From: Costus lasius
Taxonomy: Eukaryota; Streptophyta; Magnoliopsida; Zingiberales; Costaceae
DNA: 64,000 nt
Assembly (NCBI GenBank): GCA_027563935.2
Contig: CM050450.1
Location: 30,801,439 to 30,865,438, forward strand
Direction: 5' to 3'
Part shown: positions 1-11,950 of the stretch, one piece after another
Layout: every line of letters begins with the position of its first letter
How positions within the stretch are numbered: the stretch's first letter is position 1
Notes under the pieces: model-generated
Databases searched by the model: none
Told to the model about the DNA's origin: nothing
What the model saw: only the letters and a program-made list of their open reading frames with translations
Translations under genes and position numbers: made by a program

Positions 1-1498
1 TAATGAAGTACTGATAGCCACCTCTGGCATGTTTACTAAATGGCCCACACACATCACTGTGTATAAGGTCAAGTAAACCTGAAGTCCTTTGACCTTTGTT
101 AGAAAAAGGGGACTTCGTCATTTTACCCATCAAACAAGCTTTGCATGTATCAATCTCCTCATAGGAGAATGATCCCAGCAGTCCATGTTCATGCAACCGC
201 TTAATGCGCTTCTCGTTTATATGGCCTAAACGACTATGCCATAGCAAGGTGCTGTCATCAGCATACTTGGCTTTCTTATTATCAATGTTTTGTATAGAAT
301 TTTCCATGTCCAACATGTATAACCCATTGTTAATTGAACCAGTTGCATACACAATATTATCATGAGATAAAACACACTTTGAAGTCTTGCATTCAAAGGC
401 AAATCCTTTCCTGACAAGAGCAGGAATAGAGATAATATTCTTTGTGATACTCGGTACAAAATAACAATTGTTCAATTCTAATACAATGCCAGATGGTAAA
501 GTAATGAAATAGTCTCCTACAGCAACAGCAGCAACCCGTGCCCCGTTTCCAACTCGTAGGTCTACCTCATGCTGTCCCACCTGCCTTCTTCTCTTGAGTT
601 CCTGTACATTTGAACAAATGTGAACTCCACATGCAGTGTCCAACACCCATGAAATAGAAGAAGATGATAACATGACCTCAGTCACATATATACCTGAGCC
701 AGAAGCAATGCTTCCCCTCTTATCTCCTTGGAGCGCTTTACAGTCATTTTTCCAGTGACCCAGCTGGCCACAGTGGAAACACCTGTTGTCCTTCGACCGT
801 TTGACCTTCTGTTTCAGGGCCTTGCTGTAATTCTTGACAGGGGCCTTGCCCTTCTTCCCCTTCTTCTTGTTCCTAAAAGGAACCATTAAGACAGAGGTTG
901 AAGGCTTACCCTTCAGAGTTTCCTCAGTTGTCAAGAGCATATTCAGCAACTCTGCCGGCGTACAATCGATCTTGTTCATATTAAAGTTAATAATGAACGC
1001 ATCGAAAGAGGGCGGAAGAGACTGCAGAATAATGTCCACAGCAAGCTCCTGGTTGATGGTATGCCCCAGTTTCTCCAGAGCCTCCTTGTGCCCAATCATC
1101 TTGAGCACGTGAGCTCCCACTAGGCTCCCTTCAGCCAGTTTGCTCTGAAAGAAGAGCTTCGTCAGATTATAGCGCTCAGTCCTCGCCTGTGCAGCATACA
1201 GCATCTTGAGGTTCGCTATAATCTCTATAGCCGACATATCCTCATGCTGACGCTGCAGCGGTGGCGTCATAGACGCTAGCATCAGGCAAGCGACATCAAT
1301 GCTATCATTGACGTGCTTTTCGTAGGCATCCCGAACCGCCCTTGCGGCGTTCGGAGCGGGCTGCGGCGGTATCGCCGTCTCGAGGACATACAGTTTCCTC
1401 TCTGCCTTAAGAACAATCTTAAGGTGTCCGAACCAGTCAGAGAAGTTCGGCCCAGCAAACTTCTCCCTTTCCAGTAGGGATCGCACATTGAAGCTCAT
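1..1498 (-). CDS. Gag-protease-integrase part of copia polyprotein (element A), open at the window edge
   Basis: I checked the frame triplet by triplet from the ATG at 1498 to base 2 and found no stop, giving about 499 codons. Domain order is a UBN2-type gag (residues about 1-215), a basic linker, a CCHC zinc knuckle at residues 240-253 (C-x2-C-x4-H-x4-C), the protease around D287, and the integrase zinc-binding region with its His pair near 420 and its Cys pair near 450. The first catalytic Asp region of integrase (DLIHSDVCGPF) is at the edge. The protease site reads WVLDTAC, so the usual Asp-Thr/Ser-Gly has Ala at the third position. The start is the first ATG of the frame and aligns with the gag starts of B and C. 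Gag packages the RNA, the protease matures the polyprotein, and integrase inserts the cDNA. RT and RNase H should follow to the left. Confidence 0.92.
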   Translation of the reverse strand, partial: MSFNVRSLLEREKFAGPNFSDWFGHLKIVLKAERKLYVLETAIPPQPAPNAARAVRDAYEKHVNDSIDVACLMLASMTPPLQRQHEDMSAIEIIANLKMLYAAQARTERYNLTKLFFQSKLAEGSLVGAHVLKMIGHKEALEKLGHTINQELAVDIILQSLPPSFDAFIINFNMNKIDCTPAELLNMLLTTEETLKGKPSTSVLMVPFRNKKKGKKGKAPVKNYSKALKQKVKRSKDNRCFHCGQLGHWKNDCKALQGDKRGSIASGSGIYVTEVMLSSSSISWVLDTACGVHICSNVQELKRRRQVGQHEVDLRVGNGARVAAVAVGDYFITLPSGIVLELNNCYFVPSITKNIISIPALVRKGFAFECKTSKCVLSHDNIVYATGSINNGLYMLDMENSIQNIDNKKAKYADDSTLLWHSRLGHINEKRIKRLHEHGLLGSFSYEEIDTCKACLMGKMTKSPFSNKGQRTSGLLDLIHSDVCGPFSKHARGGYQYFI

Positions 1499-1687
1499 GG
1501 TGTTCGTTGCTGCAGGAATCTACAACAAGCAAGAACAGCAAGGTCAGTATCAATGTTTCAGAATCAATCCAGGACTTAAGAAAGATTCTTTTCTCACTAT
1601 TTTGTCTGACTGAAAAATCCAGTAAACAGTCCGAAAGAGTAAACACTCTTTTAGTGAGATGCGATCCAGATTTCATACTTGGTCTCC

Positions 1688-2040
1688 GCGTCCCGCTCAG
1701 GCGAGATAAGATGCACAGAGATGACAAGCACTAGTTTCTGGTAGGCTGTCCCAGCCAATCGCCAACCCGTGCGATTCCCCTTCATCTTGGCAATCCAGCA
1801 GACTGTGCCAACTGAGTTGGTACAACACAGTCTCTGATCCCAGAGATGGCTGCCTCCATGTGCTACCATATGCGCCACATATGTAGTCTACATGGTCAAG
1901 CTGACCTGACCTACTCCCTGGACCACCACGTGCTATGCTGAGCAACGAGAGGGGATAAATCCCAACTCTGTAACACGCAGGTGAAATCCAGCACCGTCTG
2001 AAGATAGATGGACGTGCCCACTGAGTGGGTTCAACACGGC
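1688..2040 (-). promoter_or_regulatory. Three-hairpin module in the leader of element A
   Basis: H1 lies at about 1688-1716. H2 (1801-1832) reads in the RNA sense as outer stem GACUGUG/CACAGUC, 5' bulge UUGUA, inner stem CCAAC/GUUGG, loop UCA. H3 (2011-2040) has outer stem CGUG/CACG, a UUGAA bulge, inner stem CCCAC/GUGGG and loop UCA. They lie about 190, 300 and 510 bases before gag, the same spacing as in element C. A packaging, dimerisation or translation role is inference; the base pairing is read directly. Confidence 0.7.
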
Positions 2041-3113
2041 TCCAACGATAGTCAGAAAGGTGAGGTTTCGCGTCAGAAGGCTTACGAGCTTGATATGTTA
2101 GCGTTGGATTTTAACGGTCTTTTATCTTCTTACTATCAGGCATGTCCTATGGCTATAGCAGAAGATAAACATAAATATGCAATTCTAATTATTAGCAATA
2201 AGTAGAAAGCATGATCTTATGTGGTAAAAGCCCATGAACCCTAGTAAGACCTTAAGATTACTTAAGTCTTCACTTGAGCTTCATTGCATCTCATCTGGTC
2301 CAACCCAGTGCCCTAGCGCCAAGAGCACCTCAGGTGCACCACCAGGTGAATGCCCCTCTTGGATGTGTGCCTTTGTTCTTGTCTAATCAAAGTACATTTG
2401 ATCTATCTAGACAAGGTTGACTCGCAGGTCAACAACATATTATAAATTAAGTATAATGTGATTCGCAGATCACAAATTAATTTACAATTTTTAAGTCCAG
2501 GCACGCAGGCCCCAGCACAGCACACAATTGGGCAACCCACACAAGACTAAATAAACAAGCATATGGTTCAATCAACATGTGATCCAATCATCTTGAAATT
2601 AAAAGTTTTGAAAACCCCATGGCATCAATTTTAATTTCCTTATGAGCCCTACAACCTTACAATGGTCCATTGATGGGGATCCACTCATCCATCTAGTTAG
2701 ATCCTTTGCCCTTGCATGCACCGAGTCCTAACTGACCCGAGTTGACCTAATGGTCAACCATGCATGCGCCAAGGGCTGAACTACCCCCATGAGTTTTGGC
2801 AAGCGGGTGTGACCCCGGGCCTAACTCAAGTGTGTTCAGTAGTGTCTCAACCAGACCTCGCTACACGCCCTAGATGCAGTCAACCTATAGCCACCTTGTG
2901 CTTGCGCATAGGTGCTATCAGGTTAACCCATCTGAGCTGTCAGATGGTCTGATCAGACTTGGATCTAACCTAGTGGTGACTTCAACCCCATCAACCCATC
3001 TAAGGGTTTAATGTAGTGGCACCTTAGATCTAATCAAGCGCACAAGATGTAAGTTTTAGAAAAACCTTAGAACATGCGCTAACATCAAACAAAGTTGATA
3101 ACCCTTAGATCTA

Positions 3114-3177
3114 AGGGGGTCCCCTTCTAGGGGGAGCGCAAACTTGAGGGGGTCCCCTTCAAGGGGGAGCGCATACA
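3114..3177. repeat. 33-bp tandem duplication in the leader of A
   Basis: Two copies of a 33-bp unit rich in AGGGGGTCCCCTT and GGGGGAGCGCA. Each copy carries an internal palindrome. The same unit reappears in reverse complement at 55376-55400 beside element N. Confidence 0.8.
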
Positions 3178-3335
3178 TAGCCCATGATACAAGCGCAAGC
3201 TGCATGTTAGCATGATACAAGCGCAATCTACAAGTACATGTAACCATGCATCATGAAAGCAAAGCATCAAGTAAGCGCAACAAGCATGGATCACATAACA
3301 CTTCTAGCAATCATATAGATCATATGGAGAGCCTC

Positions 3336-3347
3336 GCTCTGATACCA
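3336..3347 (-). other. Primer-binding site of element A (initiator tRNA-Met)
   Basis: The minus strand reads TGGTATCAGAGC, complementary to the 3' end of plant initiator tRNA-Met. It lies two bases inside the 5' LTR, the expected position for priming minus-strand cDNA. Confidence 0.93.
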
Positions 3348-3349
3348 AT

Positions 3350-5045
3350 TGAAGGAAACCCTAAACATTAGGGGTTGAAACCCTAAACATGCGCATCTAG
3401 CATGCATAGCGGAAAAAGGGCTTCAAGTAGATCGCATATGAACTATATAATCAACATGAAGCTATGAATTGAGATCTATACCATAGCCATAAGGTTGGAG
3501 GTCGGCTTGGAAGAAGAGAGCAAACTTGATCTCCTCCGAAAGTTCACACACAAAGGTGATGAAGACTCCTCACTTGCGCACCTCTTGTGCTAGCAAGAAT
3601 GCCAAGATGTCTTTGATCGAGTATAGGAAAGAGATGAAGACTTCTTTGCTTGGCCGATCCTTTCTCCAAGATGTCGTCTCCTTCACCAATGTCTCGTCAC
3701 GAGAGCAAGCGAAGGCCGAGAGTGAATGGAGCGTTCACTTGTCATTTGCGTTCAAGGAGACATGCGCTTATGACTTTCCAAATTAGGAAAAAAAACATTA
3801 AGCCATGCGTTCAAGATCTCTAAACCAATCTTAAACTCCACTAAACGCCTTAAACAATGAACCATGCGTTCAAGCCCTTGAACCGGTTCAAAGCAAATGT
3901 GTTTGGACCAAAAGCCAAACCAAACCGGCCCAAGCCAAATCGGTCTAGATCAACCAAACCCTAAGGTTTCCAATCTAACCGTTCATCTCACAATGCTCTT
4001 GATCTCACCGATCTAGCATCATCTCTCTCGATCGAAGCTTACCGATCTCAAGCCCTAATCAATCAAACATGATCAGACCAGATCTCACTTACAATCAGAG
4101 ATTAAATCCCTTTAAACTGAACCGAAACAATTCAGTCCACACGATCTGACTTAAGCAAGCCATATCACCAAATTGTGCGACCCTAAGGGTTTCCTTTAAA
4201 TGTCGGTAACGATAACTTTCGTTATCACGACCAGTGAGGGGTATCTAGCAACACATCACTGTCTCCCGATATAAAGGAAAAAGTCTTCCAAGACTACACC
4301 CAAACCATGGCACAAGTGTGACTCAATTCACAAGGCATACATGTGTCCTTTGCCACTGGATGTTCTTATTGGACAAGCGGGTCAAGCTTGTAACTCCAAT
4401 ACGATGAGCATGATTAGATCAGATGCACATAGTCATCTGGGTATGGCCATACACTTCCTCAATCATCTCATATAAGGGGGGCCCTTTAGAACATCACACT
4501 CCTTGAACAAGGAGACGGCAATCCTTTATCTATCACTAGTGCCCTAACCTGATTCAAGCTCACCATCCAAGATAGTCTATAATCATTATGTTTCAAATGA
4601 TATTGAACTACCTCAAGACAATGACAATCATCATTCAGAAACACAAGTGATCTCAAGTCAGAGGACATGTGCCACTTGCTGCATACAAGGATCATTCACA
4701 TTGTGACAAGCAATGGAATATCCCAGTAGGGTCTGTCCAGTACATCCAATGTACCCATGAGTCTACATCTTATTCCATGCTCGAAGCATCCTATAAGATT
4801 AGCACTCATATCAGTCTCAATCATATCAAGGCTGTCTCATGTTCACCAAGATATCTCGACTAAGGACTTATAGCCTGTCAGCCTAGCTGAACAGCTTTGA
4901 GACATTATTCAGAAGTACACTTATTACAGCAGACAAGGTAACAACCTGAATAATAACCATGCCTTTTATAAACATAAGAGTTTATTACATGATACTTTTA
5001 CAATCCCAAGGCCTCAAACATTAGCCTTAAGGGCATACCCCAACA
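3350..5045 (-). repeat. 5' LTR of element A (1696 bp)
   Basis: In the minus sense the LTR starts TGTTGGGGTATGCCC and ends GGTTTCCTTCA, with TG...CA ends next to the primer site. A diverged relative lies on the plus strand at about 55403-56757. Confidence 0.88.
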
Positions 5046-5275
5046 CTACCTACTCTAACTAACTAAAAGCAGTCAAGATGCTACTGATGCAAGCATACTG
5101 ATGTAAGCGTTAACTAACTCATACTAACGTAGTCAAGATGCTGCTGATGTAAGCATGCTAATGCGAGCACTAACTAACTCATACGAACTACTACCAACTA
5201 AAGTAGATGAGGGAATCTGAAGCTGGCGTATATTTTAAAATTATGTTGGGAAACAAAACTGGAGAAGCCAAATTA
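5046..5275. repeat. Spacer with a 60-bp tandem repeat
   Basis: Between elements A and B. A unit containing AGTCAAGATGCT and CTGATG recurs at 5071 and 5131 (period 60), with a partial third copy to about 5190. The 13-base string TTATGTTGGGAAA occurs at 5241 and again across the LTR start of element B at 5276, perhaps a stub of an earlier LTR. No gene is seen. Confidence 0.7.
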
Positions 5276-7177
5276 TGTTGGGAAACCACGGGGATATTTT
5301 AAAATTTTACATACATTACAAAGATCACAGCGGAAGCATATCCCTGAAACAGGTCGGTCCCAAAAACCTGATGGATCTTGTTCTTGCGAGGGAGTCGACA
5401 CGATGAGAGGAGAAAGTAGCTATGAGCAATGTAGAGCATTGCCGATGTAGGTGCCCAAGCGTGTGCTCTCTGCAGTCTCACACACACGGATGCCTTGAGT
5501 CCTCTTCTTCCACACCCGGTGCTAGCCTCGGGAAGAAGATCCAAGCCTCTGATATCCTTCTTCTATGCTTGCGCCATCTTCAATGGAAGATGCACCAAGA
5601 AGAAGATGGAGAAGTAGAAGAAGAGAAGCCGCCAAGCATCAACAATCCTTGCGTCAAGAAGAGGAAAGGAAAGAAGACTTGCGGCTAGGTTGGCAGAAGA
5701 GATGCGCCACCTATCTTTGCTCTCGCCCTTTTGTTCATGCCAACAATAATCATATGGCTCTCACATATACTAATGTGTATATGGAGCAAGGGGCGGCAAC
5801 ACAAGGGGATTGGTACAACACTCATGAATAGATGCGGCTAGGGTTAGTGGGAAGGCAATTAGGGTTTGGGTTAAGGTAAGTCTCCAAGACTTTTCCATAA
5901 ACCCTTCCCAATCATCCATATCCACTTGACACTTGCCATACAAACCAATGAAGCCATATGCGCCCCAACCAATGATGAAGGGCTAAGTGCCAATTGCTTC
6001 CTAATGAAGCAAATTGTGCTCACCTCACCCCATTATACCCTTATGCCCTCTTATCTCATCATGACAACTTATTATTGGGCCTCATTGGGTAATTAGCTAG
6101 CCCAAACTTCATTGCATAGGTTGATTAAGTCATTGGATCCAATCCAATACAACCCTAACTCAAATGTGACTAACCATGGTCAAATTCTGGTCAACCTGCC
6201 AAAAATGAAGTTTGGCTCCAATAAGTCTCTTCCATCTCATCAGGCCCATTGGTGCTGATGAAATCTCTCAAATAGATTCGAGCTATCCAATAACTCGATC
6301 ATAAGGCTTCACGATCAATACGAGAACTCGATTATCAAGGTATGCGACCCTATAGGTTCCTCTGACATTGGCAGTGATGACCTAAGGTCATCACAAGTAG
6401 TGAGTGGGTCCTAGTAGTGCATCGCTGCTACCCAGGTCATCGGAATGGATATCGACATCGATATCCCCATCATCGCAACTATGTATAGATGCATTACAGT
6501 CTCTTTGCCAAACTGATATTTGATTAGACAAGTGTGACACCACTTGTTTTTACCCAATCTCATGGTTATGACTATATCAGGTTCTTACCTAGGTATGACC
6601 ATACACTTTGAGTCATAGAACCATAGTGGGACCCCATGGATATCAAGCTTCCCTCAGGAAGGGGCAAATCCTTTGTCTGTACATTGACCTTCTCATATGG
6701 ATCATGATATACTCAATGACAACTGTTATGACATCCCAACTATAGTGAGGTGTTAGGTTGTATCAAAGTTTGTCCCTAACCATACAAAAGAGTCAAAGAC
6801 CTCAAGTCAAGGGATCAATACATCTTCTATCACTTGTGAGGATAACTCATGATACTAAGTTAGTGCCTCACAATGGGTCGGTCAGTATATCTACCACCGA
6901 TATACCCATATGTCTGCGTTAGCATCTCGTGGCAAACTAGCCCATATACTAGTCTCACAAGTACCAGAGCTGACCTATATCCATTCAGGTACATCTACTG
7001 GGGACTATAGTTTGAGTACAGATCTAGTCTATCTCCAGGGACATTATCATGTAGTAACACAATTGCATATGTAAACTAAGCACGATAACAACAATGCCAG
7101 AATGATATATAAGAAATATCAATGTCAAGTAGTACAAAGTAAAGACCAAAACTAGGTCTTAAGGATAAACACCAACA
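5276..7177 (-). repeat. 3' LTR of element B (1902 bp)
   Basis: Plus-strand ends are TGTTGGGAAACC and ATAAACACCAACA. It matches 15004-16915 along its length and is followed by the polypurine tract at 7178-7187 (GTGGGAGAT in the minus sense). Confidence 0.92.
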
Positions 7178-7187
7178 ATCTCCCACC
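7178..7187 (-). other. Polypurine tract of element B
   Basis: The minus strand reads GGTGGGAGAT directly before the 3' LTR, the usual plus-strand primer position in copia elements. The same tract occurs in element C. Confidence 0.85.
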
Positions 7188-7198
7188 TGCACTTGGAC

Positions 7199-9586
7199 CT
7201 AGAGGTTGAGGAACCTCAACCCCATATCCCTCATATGACCATCATGCTTCTGTTGCGCCAAAGCCTTGGTCAGTGGGTCTGCTAGAGTGTTCTCCGTGTC
7301 AATTCTGCTAATCTTAACATCACCTCGGTCAATGATCTCTATGATCAGGTGAAATCTCCTGTGCATATGTTTGGACCTTTGATGAGATCGTGGTTCTTTA
7401 GCCTGTGCAATCGCCCCATTGTTGTCACTATAGAGCTCAATCGGATCCACAACAGTTGGAACCACCTAAAGATCATAAATGAACTTCCTTATCCAAATGG
7501 CTTCTTTAGCTGCCTCAGAAATGGTAACATACTCAACCTCAGTTGTAGAATCAGCAACGGTGGATTGCTCGAAGCTTTTCTAGCATACAGCGCCTCCATT
7601 CATCTTAAATACATAGCCTGCCAGTGATATAAAGTCGTTAGGGTCAGACTGGAATGACGCATCAATGTAGCCCTAAACACTGAGCTCATTTTGTCCCCCA
7701 TAGACCAAGAACAAATCATTAGTTCTTCTCAGATGCTTAAGGATATTCTTTACAACCACCCAGTGCTGCAGACCTGGATTGGATTGGTATCGGCTGGCTA
7801 TGCTCACAGCAAAAGCCACATCTGGTCTGGTACACAACATTGTATACATGATCAATTCTACTGCCGAAGCATAAGGCACTCGACTTATGTCATCCCTCTC
7901 AACCTATGTGGTGGGACACTAGCTCTTTGAGAGAGTAAGGCCATGTCTCACTAGAAGGTATCCTTTCTTGGATTGCTCCAAGTTGAACCTCTCTAAGACC
8001 TTATCAATGTGGGTACTTTAACTAAGGGCTAGGAGCCTCTTGGATCTATCCCGGTATATCCTCATGCCTAGGATATAGGAAGCCTCCCCTAAGTCTTTCA
8101 TCTCTAAACACTTCTCTAACCATGTCTTCACAGACTGAAGACTAGGGATGTCATTTCCGATGAGTAGTATGTCATCGGCATACAAGACCAGAAAAGTCAC
8201 CAAGCTCCCACTGAATTTTCTGTACACACAGGCGTCATCTTCACTTTTGATAAAGCCATGATCTCTCACAGCTTCATCAAACCGAAGATTCTAACTTCGA
8301 GATGTTTGCTTTAATCTATAAATGGATTTCTTTAGCCTGTAGACCTTACTGTCATCTGTAGGATGGATGAAGCCATCAGGTTGTGTCATATACACATCCT
8401 TTGTCAGCTTCCTATTTGGGAACAGTGTCTTAACTTCCATCTGCCATATCTCATAGTCATGATATGTAGCTATAGCAAGCAGAATCCGAATGGATTTGAT
8501 CATGGCTACTAGCGAGAAAGTTTCATCATAGTCCACCCCATGGACCTGTCTGAATCCTTTAGCTACTAGTCTACCTTTATAGGTAACTATATTGCCATCC
8601 ATGTCAGTTTTCCTTTTGAAGACCCATTAACAGCCTATGGGTCTTACCCCATCAGGCAGCTCAACCAAATCCTAGACTTCGTTAGCTGACATAGAATCCA
8701 TCTCAGATCACATGGCAACAAGCCATCTCTCGGAGTCCGGTCTAGCAACCGCCTCATCTTAGGTCCTGGGTTCATCCTCAATGATGAAGATCCCGTCGTG
8801 TTGGGTCGGTTGCGACCCATACCTCTCTGGTGCACTATGAATCCTCCCAGACCTACGTGGGACCTGTATCTGAGCCTCTGGTTGCCAAGCAATCGATGCA
8901 GGCGGCTCAGGTTGCATCTCAGTGTCTTGTGGTTGCGCTTGGACCTCGTCCAAGTCAAACTTTCTCCCACTAATTTCTTTCATGAGAAATTCTTTCTCTA
9001 GAAAGACAGTACCTCGAGCAACAAAGACTTTGTTATCGGTAGGGACATAGAAGTAGTATCCTTTAGTTTCCTTAGGATACCCCACAAACACATATTTATT
9101 AGATCTGGGTTCTAGTTTGCTAGAATCTTGATGTTTGACATAAGCCTCACATCCCCAGATCCTGATAAAAGAGAGGTTAGGGCATCTCCCAATCCATATC
9201 TCATATGGAATCTTGGAGACACTCTTAGATGGAATGTTATTCAGTATGAGAGAAGCTATCTCAGATGCATAACCCCAGAATGAGGGTGGTAGAGTTGCAT
9301 GACTCATCATAGATCGAACCATGTCCAACAAGGTTCGATTTCTTCTCTTAGACACACCATTCCATTGATGTGTTATAAGAGGTGTGAGTTGGGATGAGAT
9401 CCTATACTCTATAAGATATTCAAATAACTCACCGCTCAGGTACTCTCCACCACGATCTGATCGAAGAGTTTTGATAGATCTACCAAGCTGGTTCTCTACT
9501 TCATGTCTGAATTCCTTAAATTTCTCAAATGATTTAGATTTATGTCTTAACAGATAGACATAACTATATCTACTGAAGTCATCAGT
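7199..9586 (-). pseudogene. Integrase C-terminal part, reverse transcriptase and RNase H of element B, broken
   Basis: Minus-strand copia pol in the usual order. The integrase part (about 8759-9586) is followed by RT (about 7680-8650) with an intact YADD box in the piece at 8018-8269, then RNase H ending at 7199 (DPLTKALAQQ near the end, as in C). Stops and frame changes cut it into pieces at 8759-9355, 8291-8602, 8018-8269, 7673-7879 and 7199-7465. The third acidic residue of the integrase Asp-Asp-Glu triad is Lys: the codon at 9347-9349 reads AAG where element C has GAA. B keeps the glutamine codon in RNase H that is a stop in C. The upstream half of integrase is displaced to 12123 by the F and S1 insertions. 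Confidence 0.93.
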
Positions 9587-9592
9587 TGTTAT

Positions 9593-11544
9593 TGTTGGTG
9601 TATATGCCCTAGGACCTAGTTTTGGTCAACTTATGTACTACTTGACATTGATATTTATATATCATTCTGGCATTGTCGTTATCATCGTTTATCTACACCT
9701 GCGATTGTGTACTTACATGATAATGTCCCTGGAGACAGATTGGATCTGTGTTCAAATAATTATCCCCAGTAGATGTACCTAAGTGGATATGGGACAGCTC
9801 TGGTACTTGTGAGACTGGTATGTGGGTTGGTTAGGCACGTGGTGCTAACGCAGACACATGGTTATATCATTGGAGGATATACTGGATAGACCCGCTATGA
9901 GGCTATGACTTGGTGCCATGAGTTATCCTCATAAGTGACAGGAGATGCATTGATCCCTTGACTTGAGGTCATTGATCATTCTATATGGCTAGGGACTTGC
10001 TTCGATACAACCCAACACCTTGCTGTAGTTGGGAGGTCATAACGGTTGTCATTGAGCATGTCACGACCCATATGAGAAGGTCAATGGACAGACATAGGAT
10101 TTGCCCCTTCCTTAGGGAAGTATGATATCCATGGAGCTCCTCTATGGTTCTATGACTGAGAGTGTATGGCCATACCCAGGAAAGAACCTGTTTTAGTCAT
10201 AGCCATGTGATTGGATGAAAACAAGTGGTGACACACTTGTCCAATCGGATATCAGTTCGGCAAAGAGACTGTAATGCATCTGTACCTAGTTGCGATGATG
10301 GGGATGTCGATGTCGATATCCATTCCAATGACCTGGGTAGCAGCGATGCACTGCTATGTGCCACTCACTGCTTGTGATGACCTTTGGTCAGCACTGCCAG
10401 CGTCAGAGGAACCTACAGGGTCGCACACCTTGATACTTGAGTTCTCGTATTGATCGGGAAGCCTTATGATCGAGTTATTGGATAACTCGGATCTAATTGG
10501 GAGATTTCATCAGCGCCAATGGGCTTGATGAGATGGAAGAATATTATTGGAGCCAAACTTCATTTTTGGCAGGTTGACCCGTATTTGACCATGGTTGGTT
10601 ATATTTGGATTAGGATTGCATTTGATTGGATCCAAGTGCTTAATCAACCCATGTAATGGAGTTTGGGCTAGCTCATTATCCAATGAAGCCCAATAATAAG
10701 TTGTCATGAAGAGAAGAAGGGCTAGAAGGGTATAATGGGGACAAATCTTCTCCCCTAGGCGCCTATGGGCATAATGGGGAGAAGTGGCACAATTTGCTTC
10801 ATAAGGAAGCAATTGGCGCCTCCCCCCTTAATCCCTTATGGTATGAATGCCTCTATGGCATTACTTGGGGCACAAGGCTAGGCCTTGGCGCACAAAGAAA
10901 GACATGGGCACAAAAGGAATGATTGAATGAGAATTATGGAAATGTCTTGGAGACTTTCCTTGTCTCAAACCTTCTCATCCTAGCCGCCCACTTGTCTTGA
11001 TCCTAGCCTTTCATAAACCGCCTCTTGCCCTATAAAAGAGCACCTAGCCAAGCCCTCTAATGAGTGATCTATCCTTGAAGGTGTGAACACAAGAAGAGGG
11101 GCGAGTGCTAAGAGCAAGGGCGCATCTTCCTTCTTCCATAGCCGCAAGCCTCTCCCTCCTTTCCTCTTGGCGCAAGGAGCTTTGGTGCTTGGCGGCTTGG
11201 CTTGTATTCTTCTTCTCTTGGCGCATCCTTTCTCTTGGTGGCGCAAGTGAAGTAGAGGATCTCCCTAAGGCTTGGATCTTCTTCCCGAGGCTAGCACCGG
11301 GCGTGGAAGAAGAGAACTCAAGAGATCCGTGTGTGTGAGACTGCAGAGGGCGCACACTTGGGCGCCTATATCGGCATCACTCCAAATCGCTCTTAAGGTA
11401 TTTCTTAACTCATCGTGTCGACTCTCTTGCTTGCGATCTTCACTGGGTTTTTGGGACCGGCCTGTTTCGGGGACATTCTTCCGCTGCGTAATATGTATGT
11501 CTATGACTCTAAAAATTGTAAAATGTCCCCGGGGTTTCCCAACA
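9593..11544 (+). mobile_element. Solo LTR S1, copia C family, plus orientation (1952 bp)
   Basis: It starts TGTTGGTGTATATGCCC and ends GGGGTTTCCCAACA. GTTAT is duplicated at 9588-9592 and 11545-11549. It closely matches the reverse complement of the element C LTR along its length. No internal sequence or second LTR is present, so it is the product of LTR-LTR recombination after insertion into F. Confidence 0.95.
11031..11038 (+). promoter_or_regulatory. TATA box in solo LTR S1
   Basis: TATAAAAG after CTCTTGCCC. The corresponding position of the element C LTR has TATAAATA in the same CTTGCCC context, which supports this as the shared U3 promoter. Confidence 0.6.
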
Positions 11545-11880
11545 GTTATGGCCCAGCCCTCCGGGATTCGGGTCCCTAGTCCTGACGTGTTATGGTCGGC
11601 CTAAGGCTGGCTAAGGAGCCTAAGGAGTCTGAGGGCTAAGGCTAGGCAAGGGGGCTACAGCCCAAGGAGCCAAGGAACCGAGGGTCGGGCCATAACAATA
11701 AAAGGTACCTTTTTTTGTTATGGCCCGACCCTCGGCTCCCTTGGCTCCTTGGGCCGCAGCCCCCTTCCCCAGCCTTTAGCCCTCGGCTCCTTGGGCTCCT
11801 TAGCCAGCCTTAGGCTGACCATAACACATCAGGCCTGGGGACCCCAAAGCCCAGCACGGTTCCTACCGTGCAAATTTCAT

Positions 11881-11950
11881 CTGCAGCAGGATTCGACCCC
11901 TAGACATGATCCTCACAAGTCATGACCCTTTAACCATTGAGCTGCAGCAG
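11881..11950 (-). other. tRNA-like core inside foldback F
   Basis: The minus strand has an A-box-like AGCTCAATGG (11934-11943) and a B-box-like GGTCGAATCC (11889-11898) at tRNA-like spacing, with TGACTTGTGAGG between them where the anticodon arm would be. Short complementary arms (CTGCAGCAG / CTGCTGCAG) flank it. The cloverleaf is imperfect, so this is a tRNA relic or SINE head and not a working tRNA gene. Confidence 0.5.

Larger units (their letters stand above)
1499..3335 (-). other. Long 5' leader of element A
   Basis: Untranslated stretch between the primer-binding site and the gag ATG, about 1.8 kb, which is long for a plant copia element. It holds no credible ORF. It contains three hairpins shared with elements B and C (separate entry) and a tandem duplication at 3114-3177. 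B and C have leaders of similar length, so the long leader is a property of the group and not an insertion. Confidence 0.75.
1..5045 (-). mobile_element. Ty1-copia element A, 5' half, cut by window edge
   Basis: Minus-strand copia element read from right to left: 5' LTR, tRNA-Met primer site, a leader of about 1.8 kb, then gag, protease and the start of integrase, which runs off the window at base 1. The reverse transcriptase and 3' LTR lie outside. No stop or frameshift is visible in the coding part, unlike elements B and C, so this copy may be the youngest or least damaged copia element here. The 5 bases after the LTR (CTACC, 5046-5050) would be one copy of the target-site duplication; the partner copy is not in the window. 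Confidence 0.9.

Noticed and set aside
834..1112. Plus-strand frame opposite gag of element A
   Set aside because: Shadow of the intact minus-strand gag frame.
5422..5831. Plus-strand frames of 88 codons in the B LTR, also at 15218-15558
   Set aside because: LTR sequence with purine-rich repeats; frames on both strands and no domain.
11881..11950. Functional tRNA gene
   Set aside because: A and B boxes are recognisable but the anticodon loop is enlarged and the T and acceptor stems do not pair well; it is embedded in a foldback element.
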